A stretch of 6,040 nucleotides of DNA from Ignavibacteriota bacterium (GCA_025357895.1 JANYLL010000087.1:1-6040), one strand, 5' to 3'. Positions 1-5,908 are shown, numbered from the stretch's first letter. The notes: a model not told the origin generated them from the sequence alone. Translations and numbers: made by a program.

Positions 1-64
1 ACGCAAAATACGGAACGATGGAGTGATTTTTCTCAAAAAGAGTTTTTTTCTTGAAAAATACAAC

Positions 65-99
65 AAAGAAAAACCCCATCGCAAAGCGACAGGGTTTTT
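65..99. repeat. Left copy of a 35-nt direct repeat flanking the operon
   Basis: These 35 bases match 5833-5867 in the same orientation with one mismatch (A at 84 versus C at 5852). Both copies contain the terminator hairpin plus a short A-rich shoulder. The copy may be a genome-wide terminator repeat or a recombination scar. Confidence 0.8.
69..99 (-). terminator. Rho-independent terminator of the restriction-modification operon
   Basis: On the minus strand this reads AAAAACCC-TG-TCGC, a TTT loop, GCGA-TG, then GGGTTTTT. This is a 14-position stem with two U-G wobbles and a terminal U-run, 29 bases after the hsdM-hsdS stop. On the plus strand the wobbles become C-A mismatches, so it is best suited to ending the minus-strand operon, though it could act weakly both ways. 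It differs from the hairpin at 5837-5867 only in the middle loop base. Confidence 0.8.
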
Positions 100-128
100 A
101 GCCTCACCCAATTTTACATTTTACATTT

Positions 129-2603
129 TTAATTTCCCCAAAGCCCGGCTACTTTTGCTTTGATCTTCTCCTCCATGCGCGCTATGAGACGCTTTGCCAT
201 TTCGATTTCCGCGCGCTCGGATTCAAGACGGGCGACGATTTCTTCTTGGATGGTGATGGGAGGGAATGGTATTTTTAACGTAGAAATAACATCCATTGAA
301 ATATTAGGGAATGTTGAACCAGTGCCAAGGCTATACATTTTTTGGCGGAGTGATTCGATTACATAATTGATGTATGTCTGATTTTCTTTCGCTCGAATAG
401 CTGCAACTCCACGTCCAATACATGCTTTGAATCCGGCAATATTAATTCTACCAGTTGTTGAACCACGGACACAAAGAATCAAATCACCTTCTTCGCAATA
501 TTTGGTGGGCTTTGTTGTGAACTGACGAACTATTGTTTTTGAAAAAGAATCTGGTCCAAATTCGACAGGTCCATTTATTAAAGGAACGCCCTTTCCTTCC
601 TGATTATAGGATTCGCCAGGTGGACTCTGTCCCATTATAATTTTGCTTACATGTCCCAACTCCTTCATTTCCCAACTCGGATCAATCTCGATTTCGGGTT
701 TGTAATTGGCGACGATGGCGCGGGCGCCTTCTGCTATTTTTCGGTAGCGCTCAAGCTCTGCCACAAGCTCTTCTTGCACGGAAAGTGGTGGGAGGGGGAT
801 AGCAATATCTCTTACTAGTTGAGCGTTGAGATTATTTACAACTCCACCGGTAGCAGATAACTTAAATTTTTCATAAATGAAGTCAGAGGAAAGAATATAA
901 TATAAATAGTCCCTGCTGATATTTTCTTTTTTTGGCCTCAACACTAACCATCCGTCATGAATACAACCGGAAGTTTTCATTATATATGGTCTTCCAAAAC
1001 TCATAGAGTTGGATAATATTATATCTCCTTCATAAACCATTCTCGATTTTTTAACTCCTTCAGGTTTAATTTTCTCTTTTGTTTCTGAAATATATTTTGA
1101 CCCTTGTACACCGTCACCAATCTTAATCCAATTTACGCCTTTTGGATCATCCGTTATAAAATCGTGAATCGGTCTTGGTGAACCGCCTCTTTCGATTATA
1201 AAAATATCCCCCAACATCACCAAAGAAAATTTCTGATCTATGTTTGAAGCCGTTTCCCGATACCGATCCATGGAAAGATTGTAATCGCCGGAATTCGCGA
1301 TCTTCGCTTTCGGAGTTACTAAAATATTCTGCGGCAGTGCAGCATCTTTCTTCTGAGATGATTTATAAGCAAGAATAAATTTCAAAGCATCGGGCAGATC
1401 GTTTTTTGCGCTCGGTCTTCTTTGCGCGCCGAGATCGAAGCCATCATTTTCGATTTTTATAAATAATATATTATTCCCATACTTCTCATTTTTGACGATC
1501 GTTTTATCGAGGAGCAAAATACTGGTTTTTACTCCGGAATAGGGTTGAAAAATTCCGGCAGGAAGCGAGACGACGGCGAAAAGCCCGTATTCATCTACAA
1601 GCATTTGGCGCAATTTTTTGTAGGCTATGCCAGATTGGAAGATAATGCCTTCGGGCACGATGATGCCTGCCCTGCCATCAATAGTAAGATGCTCTGCAAT
1701 ATAATCGACAAAGAGTACTTCGGAGCGATTGGATTTAATGCCGAATTTCGAATGAGGCGTAATGCCTCCCTTCGGCGACATAAACGGAGGATTAGCGAAA
1801 ATGCACTCGGCTTTTTCATTCCACCTTGCTTCGGATGAAAGCGTATCATATTCACTAATCTTTGGTTCAGGTATTCCGTGCAAATACATATTCACCAAAG
1901 CAAGCCGCACCATATCGCCTGAAATATCGTAGCCCGATATTTGCTTGGCTAATTTCTTTTTATCAGGTGAGGATAACTTTGCTCCAGGTCTTCCCTTCTC
2001 ATCCTTGAATTGATCGAGGATATGCTTATACGCACTGATCAAAAATCCCGCCGTACCACAGGCAGGATCGAGGATGCGCATTTCTTTTGTCGGCTCGACG
2101 GCTGCAATGATAAAATCAATTATGTGGCGCGGTGTTCGGAATTGTCCTGCATCGCCTTGCGAACCCATAACCTTCAGCAAGTATTCGAAGGCATCTCCAA
2201 GATCTTCGGAATGCTCGTACTTAAAGTCATCGATCTGCTGTAAGAAAAGATTCAAAGTCTGAGCATTCCGAAACGGCAGATATGCACGCTGAAAAATATG
2301 AATAAAAAGCTCGGGAAGATTTGGATTTAATGCCATCTTCTCCAATGCTTCGCCATAGCGGATGACGCGCTCGGCTCCGGGGAGCTTTGCATCCATTATT
2401 ACATGCCAGGCATACTGACGGTACTTGCCGGTAAAAAATTGCCTGTCGCCGCCAAGTGTGACATTACGCTCATCGAGATCATCCATGAATTTGAAAAGCA
2501 GGGCAAGGGTGATCTGCTCCACTTGCTGCGTAGGCACAGGCAGCACACCGACCAGTGTATCGCGGAGGGCGTCTATTTTATGTTTGGTTTGGCTATCGAG
2601 CAT
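129..2603 (-). CDS. hsdM-hsdS: Type I modification-specificity fusion protein (HsdM-HsdS), N6-adenine DNA methyltransferase with two target recognition domains
   Basis: This 824-residue protein combines the modification and specificity subunits. Residues 1-130 form the helical HsdM N-terminal domain. Residues about 131-455 are the SAM-dependent N6-adenine methyltransferase: motif I LDPACGTAG (178-186), an acidic segment GYDISGDM (224-231), catalytic motif IV NPPF (271-274), and later conserved strands VPEGIIFQSG (316-325) and SLPAGIFQPYSGVKTS (346-361). Residues about 459-600 form TRD1 (ERGGSPRPI), ending in PLPPLSVQEELVAELERY and a helix. Residues about 645-778 form TRD2 (KIIMGQSPPGESYNQEG), ending in PFPPITIQEEIVARLESERA and a final helix. 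The two P-P-x-x-x-QEE segments are the HsdS conserved regions that set the spacing between half-sites. HsdM and HsdS are usually separate chains; here no stop separates them. No frameshift is visible, so methylation is probably functional. The start ATG lies 11 bases after the preceding stop. The target sequence cannot be read from the protein by eye. Confidence 0.92.
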   Translation of the reverse strand: MLDSQTKHKIDALRDTLVGVLPVPTQQVEQITLALLFKFMDDLDERNVTLGGDRQFFTGKYRQYAWHVIMDAKLPGAERVIRYGEALEKMALNPNLPELFIHIFQRAYLPFRNAQTLNLFLQQIDDFKYEHSEDLGDAFEYLLKVMGSQGDAGQFRTPRHIIDFIIAAVEPTKEMRILDPACGTAGFLISAYKHILDQFKDEKGRPGAKLSSPDKKKLAKQISGYDISGDMVRLALVNMYLHGIPEPKISEYDTLSSEARWNEKAECIFANPPFMSPKGGITPHSKFGIKSNRSEVLFVDYIAEHLTIDGRAGIIVPEGIIFQSGIAYKKLRQMLVDEYGLFAVVSLPAGIFQPYSGVKTSILLLDKTIVKNEKYGNNILFIKIENDGFDLGAQRRPSAKNDLPDALKFILAYKSSQKKDAALPQNILVTPKAKIANSGDYNLSMDRYRETASNIDQKFSLVMLGDIFIIERGGSPRPIHDFITDDPKGVNWIKIGDGVQGSKYISETKEKIKPEGVKKSRMVYEGDIILSNSMSFGRPYIMKTSGCIHDGWLVLRPKKENISRDYLYYILSSDFIYEKFKLSATGGVVNNLNAQLVRDIAIPLPPLSVQEELVAELERYRKIAEGARAIVANYKPEIEIDPSWEMKELGHVSKIIMGQSPPGESYNQEGKGVPLINGPVEFGPDSFSKTIVRQFTTKPTKYCEEGDLILCVRGSTTGRINIAGFKACIGRGVAAIRAKENQTYINYVIESLRQKMYSLGTGSTFPNISMDVISTLKIPFPPITIQEEIVARLESERAEIEMAKRLIARMEEKIKAKVAGLWGN

Positions 2604-2614
2604 TGGTGGTTGGG

Positions 2615-3223
2615 TTAATGGGAGTTATGGGGAGAATCATTATTATTCCCATAATTCTTATTACTCTTATCTCTTACTTCTCTTCTGACTTTGGATAATC
2701 TTTCTCGGAAGCCGCCTTCGTTGGCAAAATCTTTTCCCTGAGATGCAACTTGCTTATCAAGAAGATAATTTGCCTGATGTATCAGGCAAATGGCAATGTT
2801 TGCGATGGTTTCAGGCGGGCGTGTTTCTAGAAAGCCTCTATAGGATTCATAGGAATTATGGAATTTATCAGCAGCATATTTGCGAAGAGCGGTGGCTTCT
2901 TCGGAATCTTTGCCCCATTTTTTATGGTCGCGGACTCTGAGGTAATCTTCGTAATCGATCAGCAATTCTTCGAGGCTTGCCCGTGCGACGTTCGTCAGTT
3001 TAATTTCCATTTCGCGTGATGTCGGTGCAGCTTTGGAGCCTTCGGCAATATTTTGTTTTCCCGAACGTGCTGCCTGCACCATCTGGTCTATGGTACGATC
3101 CCCTCTTTTTAAAAAGCGTTCGCAGAACCGAAAGGTAATATCATAGATGATCTCCGCTTTCTGATAGGAAAGCAGAGTCCGGTAATCACCGCGAGGCTTA
3201 ATAAAATTTTGGTTTTCTCCCAT
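2615..3223 (-). CDS. Four-helix-bundle protein with 'suffix' domain, related to 23S rRNA intervening-sequence proteins
   Basis: This is a 202-residue protein from the ATG at 3223. The frame also opens upstream at ATG 3262 and TTG 3304, but that part translates a 9-bp repeat (PIIPIIPLIP), so 3223 (MGENQNFIKPRGDYR) is preferred; no start has a convincing Shine-Dalgarno. Residues 12-96 carry the family signature: GDYRTLLSYQKAEIIYD, GDRTIDQMVQAARSGKQNI, AEGS and ASLEELLIDYEDYL, predicted as amphipathic helices. Residues about 139-182 (ANIAICLIHQANYLLDKQ, EGGFRERLSKVRRE) fit the suffix extension found in a subset of these proteins. Relatives are encoded inside 23S rRNA intervening sequences or act as accessory proteins (Avd) in diversity-generating retroelements; the biochemical role of this subset is not known. 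The C-terminal tail (KNYGNNNDSPHNSH) is encoded by repeat DNA. The gene sits between hsdR and hsdMS, with 11 bases to the next start, so it is probably cotranscribed. A part in restriction is unproven. Confidence 0.85.
   Translation of the reverse strand: MGENQNFIKPRGDYRTLLSYQKAEIIYDITFRFCERFLKRGDRTIDQMVQAARSGKQNIAEGSKAAPTSREMEIKLTNVARASLEELLIDYEDYLRVRDHKKWGKDSEEATALRKYAADKFHNSYESYRGFLETRPPETIANIAICLIHQANYLLDKQVASQGKDFANEGGFRERLSKVRREVRDKSNKNYGNNNDSPHNSH
2624..2655. repeat. Local hairpin at the 3' end of the four-helix-bundle gene
   Basis: GTTATGGGGA (2624-2633) can pair with TTCCCATAAT (2646-2655) around a 12-base loop: eight Watson-Crick pairs and two G-T pairs in the plus-strand reading. 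It overlaps the downstream arm of the long inverted repeat, so the two folds would compete. It has no U-run and is not a clear terminator. Confidence 0.5.
2641..2661 (+). repeat. Downstream arm of the 21-bp imperfect inverted repeat
   Basis: This arm is the partner of 3261-3281, with 19 of 21 positions complementary. It lies inside the last codons of the four-helix-bundle gene and encodes its NKNYGNNN tail. In the minus-strand mRNA the two arms could pair and loop out about 600 bases containing nearly the entire gene. Confidence 0.7.
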
Positions 3224-3247
3224 AAAAAATTCTCTGCTTCCTATAAC

Positions 3248-3266
3248 TCCTATTCCTCCCATAGGA
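3248..3266. repeat. Local hairpin at the 5' side of the four-helix-bundle gene
   Basis: TCCTAT (3248-3253) and ATAGGA (3261-3266) are perfect reverse complements with a 7-base loop. A further CCTAT (3240-3244) matches ATAGG (3279-3283) outside it. These purine/pyrimidine-rich inverted repeats lie between hsdR and the preferred start of the four-helix-bundle gene and could influence its translation or mark an element boundary. Confidence 0.5.
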
Positions 3267-3281
3267 ATTAGGGGAATAATA
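3261..3281 (-). repeat. Upstream arm of a 21-bp imperfect inverted repeat flanking the four-helix-bundle gene
   Basis: This arm matches the reverse complement of 2641-2661 at 19 of 21 positions by hand alignment; the two differences are single bases. It lies just upstream of the preferred four-helix-bundle start, within a set of 9-bp units of the type CCNATTATT (minus strand, about 3266-3293). Confidence 0.7.
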
Positions 3282-3304
3282 GGAATAATGGGATCTGATA
3301 ACAA

Positions 3305-5179
3305 CTATATCGTAAATCTATTAAACGAAATATTTTCTTTCATGTAATCGGTGAGCAATTTTATTTTTTCTTTTCCGAGCTTTGCTAATGTCTGGGATGT
3401 TTCAGGTTCATCGGAGAAATCGGTGAACCGCTTCTTATTGATAGAAGCCCGCGCCTGCTCATCAAGCAGGTAAAGATGAAAGAGGTCTTTGCCTTCGTAA
3501 TAAAGATCGGCTCCAAGTTTCCCTGTACGAATAAATCCTTCGTATTCGGAATCGACGATATCAGGAAGTTTGGGAAATGCTTTTCGTGCAAAAAGAAAAT
3601 CCGAAAGCTCTTCGATAGATATACGATGATCCGCTCCGAATGCATTGCGGAGTTTATCGAGCGTGTAATACATATCAGGCTTATCGAAATATTTTTCTTC
3701 GTAAAGCTGCGTTTGCGTAGAAATATCTCCTTCTTCCCAAGCCTGACGAATTTCTTTATCGGCTCCGGCCTCGCGTTCGAAACCGGCACCATATTCACGG
3801 TCAATGCGAAGCCCCCATTCATCGGTATATGTTTCTTTCAGAGAGCGAAGCGGATCAGGTATTTCGCTGATGTAATCATCAGGGTTCGGCGGCTTCGGTT
3901 CATCATCATTTATTTTTGGCTTTCCCGGTTTTGGCAAAGGAATAACCTGACCGTATGCTTCATCACCTTCGAAGTATTCGATATTGCCGAAGAAATCGAA
4001 AATTTTATATCCTGTCTTTTCTTTTTTTATTTTGCGAAGTTCACCTTCAAATCTTCCTTCGTAAATAAAATCTGCTTTTCGCGTACCGCGTCCTTTGATC
4101 TGCATAAAATCCGTCGGACTAAAAATTGGTCTCATCAGGCAGAGATTCAAAAGATTCGGGCAGTCATATCCTGTCGTCATCATTCCGACGGTCAAGGCAA
4201 CCCGCGTTCTGCTTGATTCATAGCCTTCAAGAAAGCGTGTATATCCGTTGAGTTTATCATTGGAAAAATCTACACTCATATCTTGTGCGCCGGGAACATT
4301 CGAAGTGATTTGCACGGCAAAATCGCCTTTGTACTTGCCGGGGAAGGCTTCATCTGCAATGCGGTTCAGAATTTCTGTCATCTTTGCAGCATGTCGACGT
4401 GAGACGCAGAAGCAAATTGTTTTTCCTATTTCTCCTGTAATGGGATCCTTCAACGCATTATCAAAGAAGGTTTTTGCAAAAATATGATTTGTATCTTTTG
4501 AAAAAAAATTCTTTTCAAAATCCGTTTTTGTAAAGATCGTCTCGTCTTCATTATCGGATTCAGTCGGCACTGCATATCCTTGTTCCGATAGCAGTTCAGT
4601 CGTGATTTCGGTTCTGCAATCAACGGCAATTGGCGGAATAAGATGTTTGTCTTTTACCCCGTCATTAAGTACATAGCGGAATGTCGGTGTTCCGCGTTCG
4701 CATCCAAAGGTTTGATATGTTGAAAGCAGGATTCTCCGTTCAAGTTCGCGCGGATCATTTTCCGAAAGATCGGCTTGATCAATGCTGCGGAGATAATCTT
4801 TCGGTGTTGCAGTTAAGCCAAGTTTATAGCCTAAGAAATATTCGAATATCGCTCTTCCGCCTCCTGAAACAGAGCGATGTGCTTCATCGGAAATAACAAG
4901 ATCAAAATCGGTCGGAGTAAAAAGCTTAAGATATTTATTATCGGATGCAATACTTTGAATCGTCGTTACGACGATTCTGTGATCTTTCCATTCTCTCCTT
5001 TTTTCTTTGAAAACAGAAGTTGAAAAATCATTTTGTAAGTATTCCACAAAATTCTTTTTTGCCTGTCTTTCAAGTTCGATACGATCAACGAGGAAGAGTA
5101 TGCGCCGTGCATTACCCGAACGAAGAAACATTTTTATTATCGCAGCAGATAGCATTGTCTTGCCTGTGCCTGTTGCCAT
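3305..5179 (-). CDS. hsdR: HsdR C-terminal fragment: SF2 helicase/translocase plus EcoEI-type C-terminal region
   Basis: This is a 624-residue open frame; real homologous sequence extends about 30 codons further upstream to the frameshift. Helicase motifs: Walker A ATGTGKT (2-8), motif Ia LVDRIELERQA (30-40), Walker B DEAH (98-101), motif III TATP (123-126), motif V region TTGYDCPN (335-342), and motif VI QIKGRGTRK (360-368) with its arginines. The rest, including a proline-rich linker (about 413-443), matches the EcoEI-type C-terminal region of Type I R proteins in position and character. In the complex it would pull DNA past the enzyme using ATP. The ATG at 5179 is the first Met of Walker A, so it is a mechanical ORF start, not a sensible protein N-terminus. 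An A8 run (4501-4508 on +) inside codons for NFFS is a second slippage-prone tract, currently in frame. Confidence 0.85.
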   Translation of the reverse strand: MATGTGKTMLSAAIIKMFLRSGNARRILFLVDRIELERQAKKNFVEYLQNDFSTSVFKEKRREWKDHRIVVTTIQSIASDNKYLKLFTPTDFDLVISDEAHRSVSGGGRAIFEYFLGYKLGLTATPKDYLRSIDQADLSENDPRELERRILLSTYQTFGCERGTPTFRYVLNDGVKDKHLIPPIAVDCRTEITTELLSEQGYAVPTESDNEDETIFTKTDFEKNFFSKDTNHIFAKTFFDNALKDPITGEIGKTICFCVSRRHAAKMTEILNRIADEAFPGKYKGDFAVQITSNVPGAQDMSVDFSNDKLNGYTRFLEGYESSRTRVALTVGMMTTGYDCPNLLNLCLMRPIFSPTDFMQIKGRGTRKADFIYEGRFEGELRKIKKEKTGYKIFDFFGNIEYFEGDEAYGQVIPLPKPGKPKINDDEPKPPNPDDYISEIPDPLRSLKETYTDEWGLRIDREYGAGFEREAGADKEIRQAWEEGDISTQTQLYEEKYFDKPDMYYTLDKLRNAFGADHRISIEELSDFLFARKAFPKLPDIVDSEYEGFIRTGKLGADLYYEGKDLFHLYLLDEQARASINKKRFTDFSDEPETSQTLAKLGKEKIKLLTDYMKENISFNRFTI

Positions 5180-5181
5180 CT

Positions 5182-5808
5182 CTAAGAGAAAACGGTTCTT
5201 CCCTTCTTTGGCGGCATTTTGAATCGCCTGAATTGCTTCAAGCTGATAAGGACGAAGGAAACGAAGTTTTGTCTGTCAATAAAATCTGCACGTTTTTCTT
5301 GGTTGACCCAACGAGGGTCGGAAGCATAATCATGTCTCTGCGAAAGAGCAATGTAATCAGCATCTATCTTTTCTTTCCAGATAAGCGAGGGATCGGGTTC
5401 GAATTTTTGATGACGTTCTAAATCTTCGGAGCTTGGGAATCGGCTGATTCCTGTGGGGTTGCCTTGTTCGAGGTCCCAGAAGTAATGCATGTTACCATTG
5501 GAAAGAATGATGAATCGGCAATTCTTTCCTTTCCCTTGTGCATATCTCCGTGCCTGTTCTTTTCCATCGAGTGGATCTTTGGATTCGGATTTTGCTTCCA
5601 AAATGCAAAGAGGAAATCCCGAAGAGTCCCGGAGAAGATAATCGATAAATCCAGAATGTAAATGTTCGTAATCATCACCAAGGCTATCTAATCTTACATT
5701 GCCTTCGAGTTCAACATTGGCTTTTCCTTTTTCGTCATCAAGTAATCTCCAACCCGATTGTTCGAGGAGCTTATTTATTTTAATCCGAGCGCTTGCTTCT
5801 TTTGACAT
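5182..5808 (-). CDS. hsdR: HsdR N-terminal fragment: PD-(D/E)xK endonuclease domain
   Basis: This 208-residue fragment begins at the ATG at 5808 (MSKEASARIKINKLL), chosen because it matches how HsdR proteins usually begin and lies 10 bases after the TATCTTTG box. An ATG at 5847 is in frame but falls inside the terminator. Nuclease motifs, numbered from 5808: Asp56 in GFIDYLL, Glu71-Ala-Lys73 in ILEAK, and the QxxxY motif Gln85-Tyr89 (QARRY). These are the metal-binding and catalytic residues of the Type I restriction nuclease. Authentic sequence ends near residue 180 (FIDRQ). The last 28 residues (NFVSFVLIS onward to a TAG at 5182-5184) are read in the wrong frame after the indel and have no family character. 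Alone, the fragment lacks the motor and would not be expected to restrict DNA. Confidence 0.8.
   Translation of the reverse strand: MSKEASARIKINKLLEQSGWRLLDDEKGKANVELEGNVRLDSLGDDYEHLHSGFIDYLLRDSSGFPLCILEAKSESKDPLDGKEQARRYAQGKGKNCRFIILSNGNMHYFWDLEQGNPTGISRFPSSEDLERHQKFEPDPSLIWKEKIDADYIALSQRHDYASDPRWVNQEKRADFIDRQNFVSFVLISLKQFRRFKMPPKKGRTVFS
5267..5270 (-). other. hsdR: Frameshift site in hsdR at an A4 run
   Basis: On the minus strand the frame reads GAC AGA CAA AAC TTC (DRQNF), whereas family-like sequence resumes as AAA CTT CGT TTC (KLRF), one base back. One missing A in the AAAA run (TTTT on +) explains the change. The downstream frame is closed by a TGA just upstream, so it cannot continue on its own to the nuclease. 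The first in-frame ATG after the shift (5179) lies inside the Walker A region. Confidence 0.85.
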
Positions 5809-5818
5809 ACTGGGATTG

Positions 5819-5826
5819 CAAAGATA
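5819..5826 (-). promoter_or_regulatory. Candidate Bacteroidota-type -7 promoter box for hsdR
   Basis: The minus strand reads TATCTTTG, a perfect match to TAnnTTTG, the -7 element used by the primary sigma factor of Bacteroidota. It ends 10 bases before the ATG at 5808. Transcription would start near 5812, giving an almost leaderless mRNA. No clear -33 TTTG element is visible at the usual 19-21 base spacing; that region is occupied by the upstream gene's terminator hairpin. The box rules against the longer reading frame starting at 5847, which begins inside the terminator. Confidence 0.5.
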
Positions 5827-5832
5827 CGACAA

Positions 5833-5867
5833 AAAGAAAAACCCCATCGCACAGCGACAGGGTTTTT
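5833..5867. repeat. Right copy of the 35-nt direct repeat flanking the operon
   Basis: Same-orientation partner of 65-99, one mismatch at the loop. The two copies bracket the entire hsdR, four-helix-bundle and hsdM-hsdS set, separated by about 5.7 kb. Confidence 0.8.
5837..5867 (-). terminator. Rho-independent terminator of the gene upstream of hsdR
   Basis: On the minus strand this reads AAAAACCC-TG-TCGC, a TGT loop, GCGA-TG, then GGGTTTTT. The arms pair along 14 positions, with the two TG/TG steps forming U-G wobbles in RNA, and the hairpin ends in a U-run. On the plus strand the same positions are C-A mismatches, so minus-strand transcription is the better direction. It follows the stop at 5909 and precedes the hsdR promoter box. 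It is nearly identical to the hairpin at 69-99. Confidence 0.75.
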
Positions 5868-5886
5868 TGGATTTGAAAAATCCAAA
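5866..5886. repeat. Perfect 9-bp inverted repeat next to the terminator
   Basis: TTTGGATTT (5866-5874) and AAATCCAAA (5878-5886) are perfect reverse complements separated by GAA. The repeat lies between the stop of the upstream gene and its terminator, overlapping the terminator's outermost bases. It has no U-run of its own on the minus strand, so it is not a stand-alone terminator. It may stabilise the 3' end of the upstream transcript. Confidence 0.6.
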
Positions 5887-5908
5887 GATAAAACAGTAGG
5901 AAAAGATT

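Larger units (their letters stand above)
3305..5808 (-). pseudogene. hsdR: Type I restriction subunit HsdR, EcoEI/Type IB-like, interrupted by a one-base frameshift
   Basis: This is the full extent of one hsdR gene now read in two frames. Frame 1 gives the N-terminal nuclease up to ...FIDRQ. The shifted frame continues KLRFLRPYQLEAIQ and runs directly into the Walker A motif. Inserting one A in the A4 run (T4 at 5267-5270 on +) joins them into about 834 residues, close to the usual length of EcoEI/EcoAI-type HsdR (roughly 800 or more). Expected order: PD-(D/E)xK nuclease, two RecA-like SF2 lobes that translocate DNA, and an EcoEI-type C-terminal domain that docks on the methyltransferase. No other lesion is visible. 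Apart from the shift the gene looks well preserved, so the break is either recent, a sequencing or assembly error, or bypassed. The site is not a classical X-XXY-YYZ slippery heptamer. The stop at 3305-3307 directly abuts the region leading to the four-helix-bundle gene. Confidence 0.85.

Noticed and set aside
4..37. Weak minus-strand promoter-like pair (TATTTTG at 4-10, TTTG at 34-37) for a gene left of the window
   Set aside because: The -7 match is imperfect, the spacing is longer than usual and no downstream gene is visible, so it is not supported as a feature.
34..52. CTC-AAAAA-GAG followed by seven T as a plus-strand terminator
   Set aside because: A 3-bp stem is too weak, and there is no plus-strand gene ending before it.
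129..1240. A separate hsdS gene within the 3' half of hsdM
   Set aside because: There is no stop codon or fresh start between the methyltransferase and TRD1; the frame is continuous, so a fusion is the direct reading.
3476..4216. A 246-residue plus-strand open frame opposite hsdR
   Set aside because: It is a shadow of the hsdR coding strand: no recognisable motifs, phenylalanine/isoleucine/arginine-rich reverse-complement composition, and it lies wholly over conserved hsdR sequence.
5182..5280. Programmed -1 ribosomal frameshifting in hsdR
   Set aside because: The shift direction fits, but the sequence at the site (A CAA AAC) is not an X-XXY-YYZ heptamer and I saw no obvious downstream stimulator; a missing base is the simpler explanation.
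5020..5421. Plus-strand frames over the hsdR frameshift region
   Set aside because: They oppose nuclease and Walker A sequence that is clearly conserved on the minus strand; no start signal or family features.
5809..5847. Longer hsdR start at ATG 5847 adding 13 residues (MGFFFLSYLCNPS)
   Set aside because: This ATG lies within the terminator hairpin and upstream of the TATCTTTG box; the extension has no HsdR character, while the Met at 5808 begins typical HsdR sequence.
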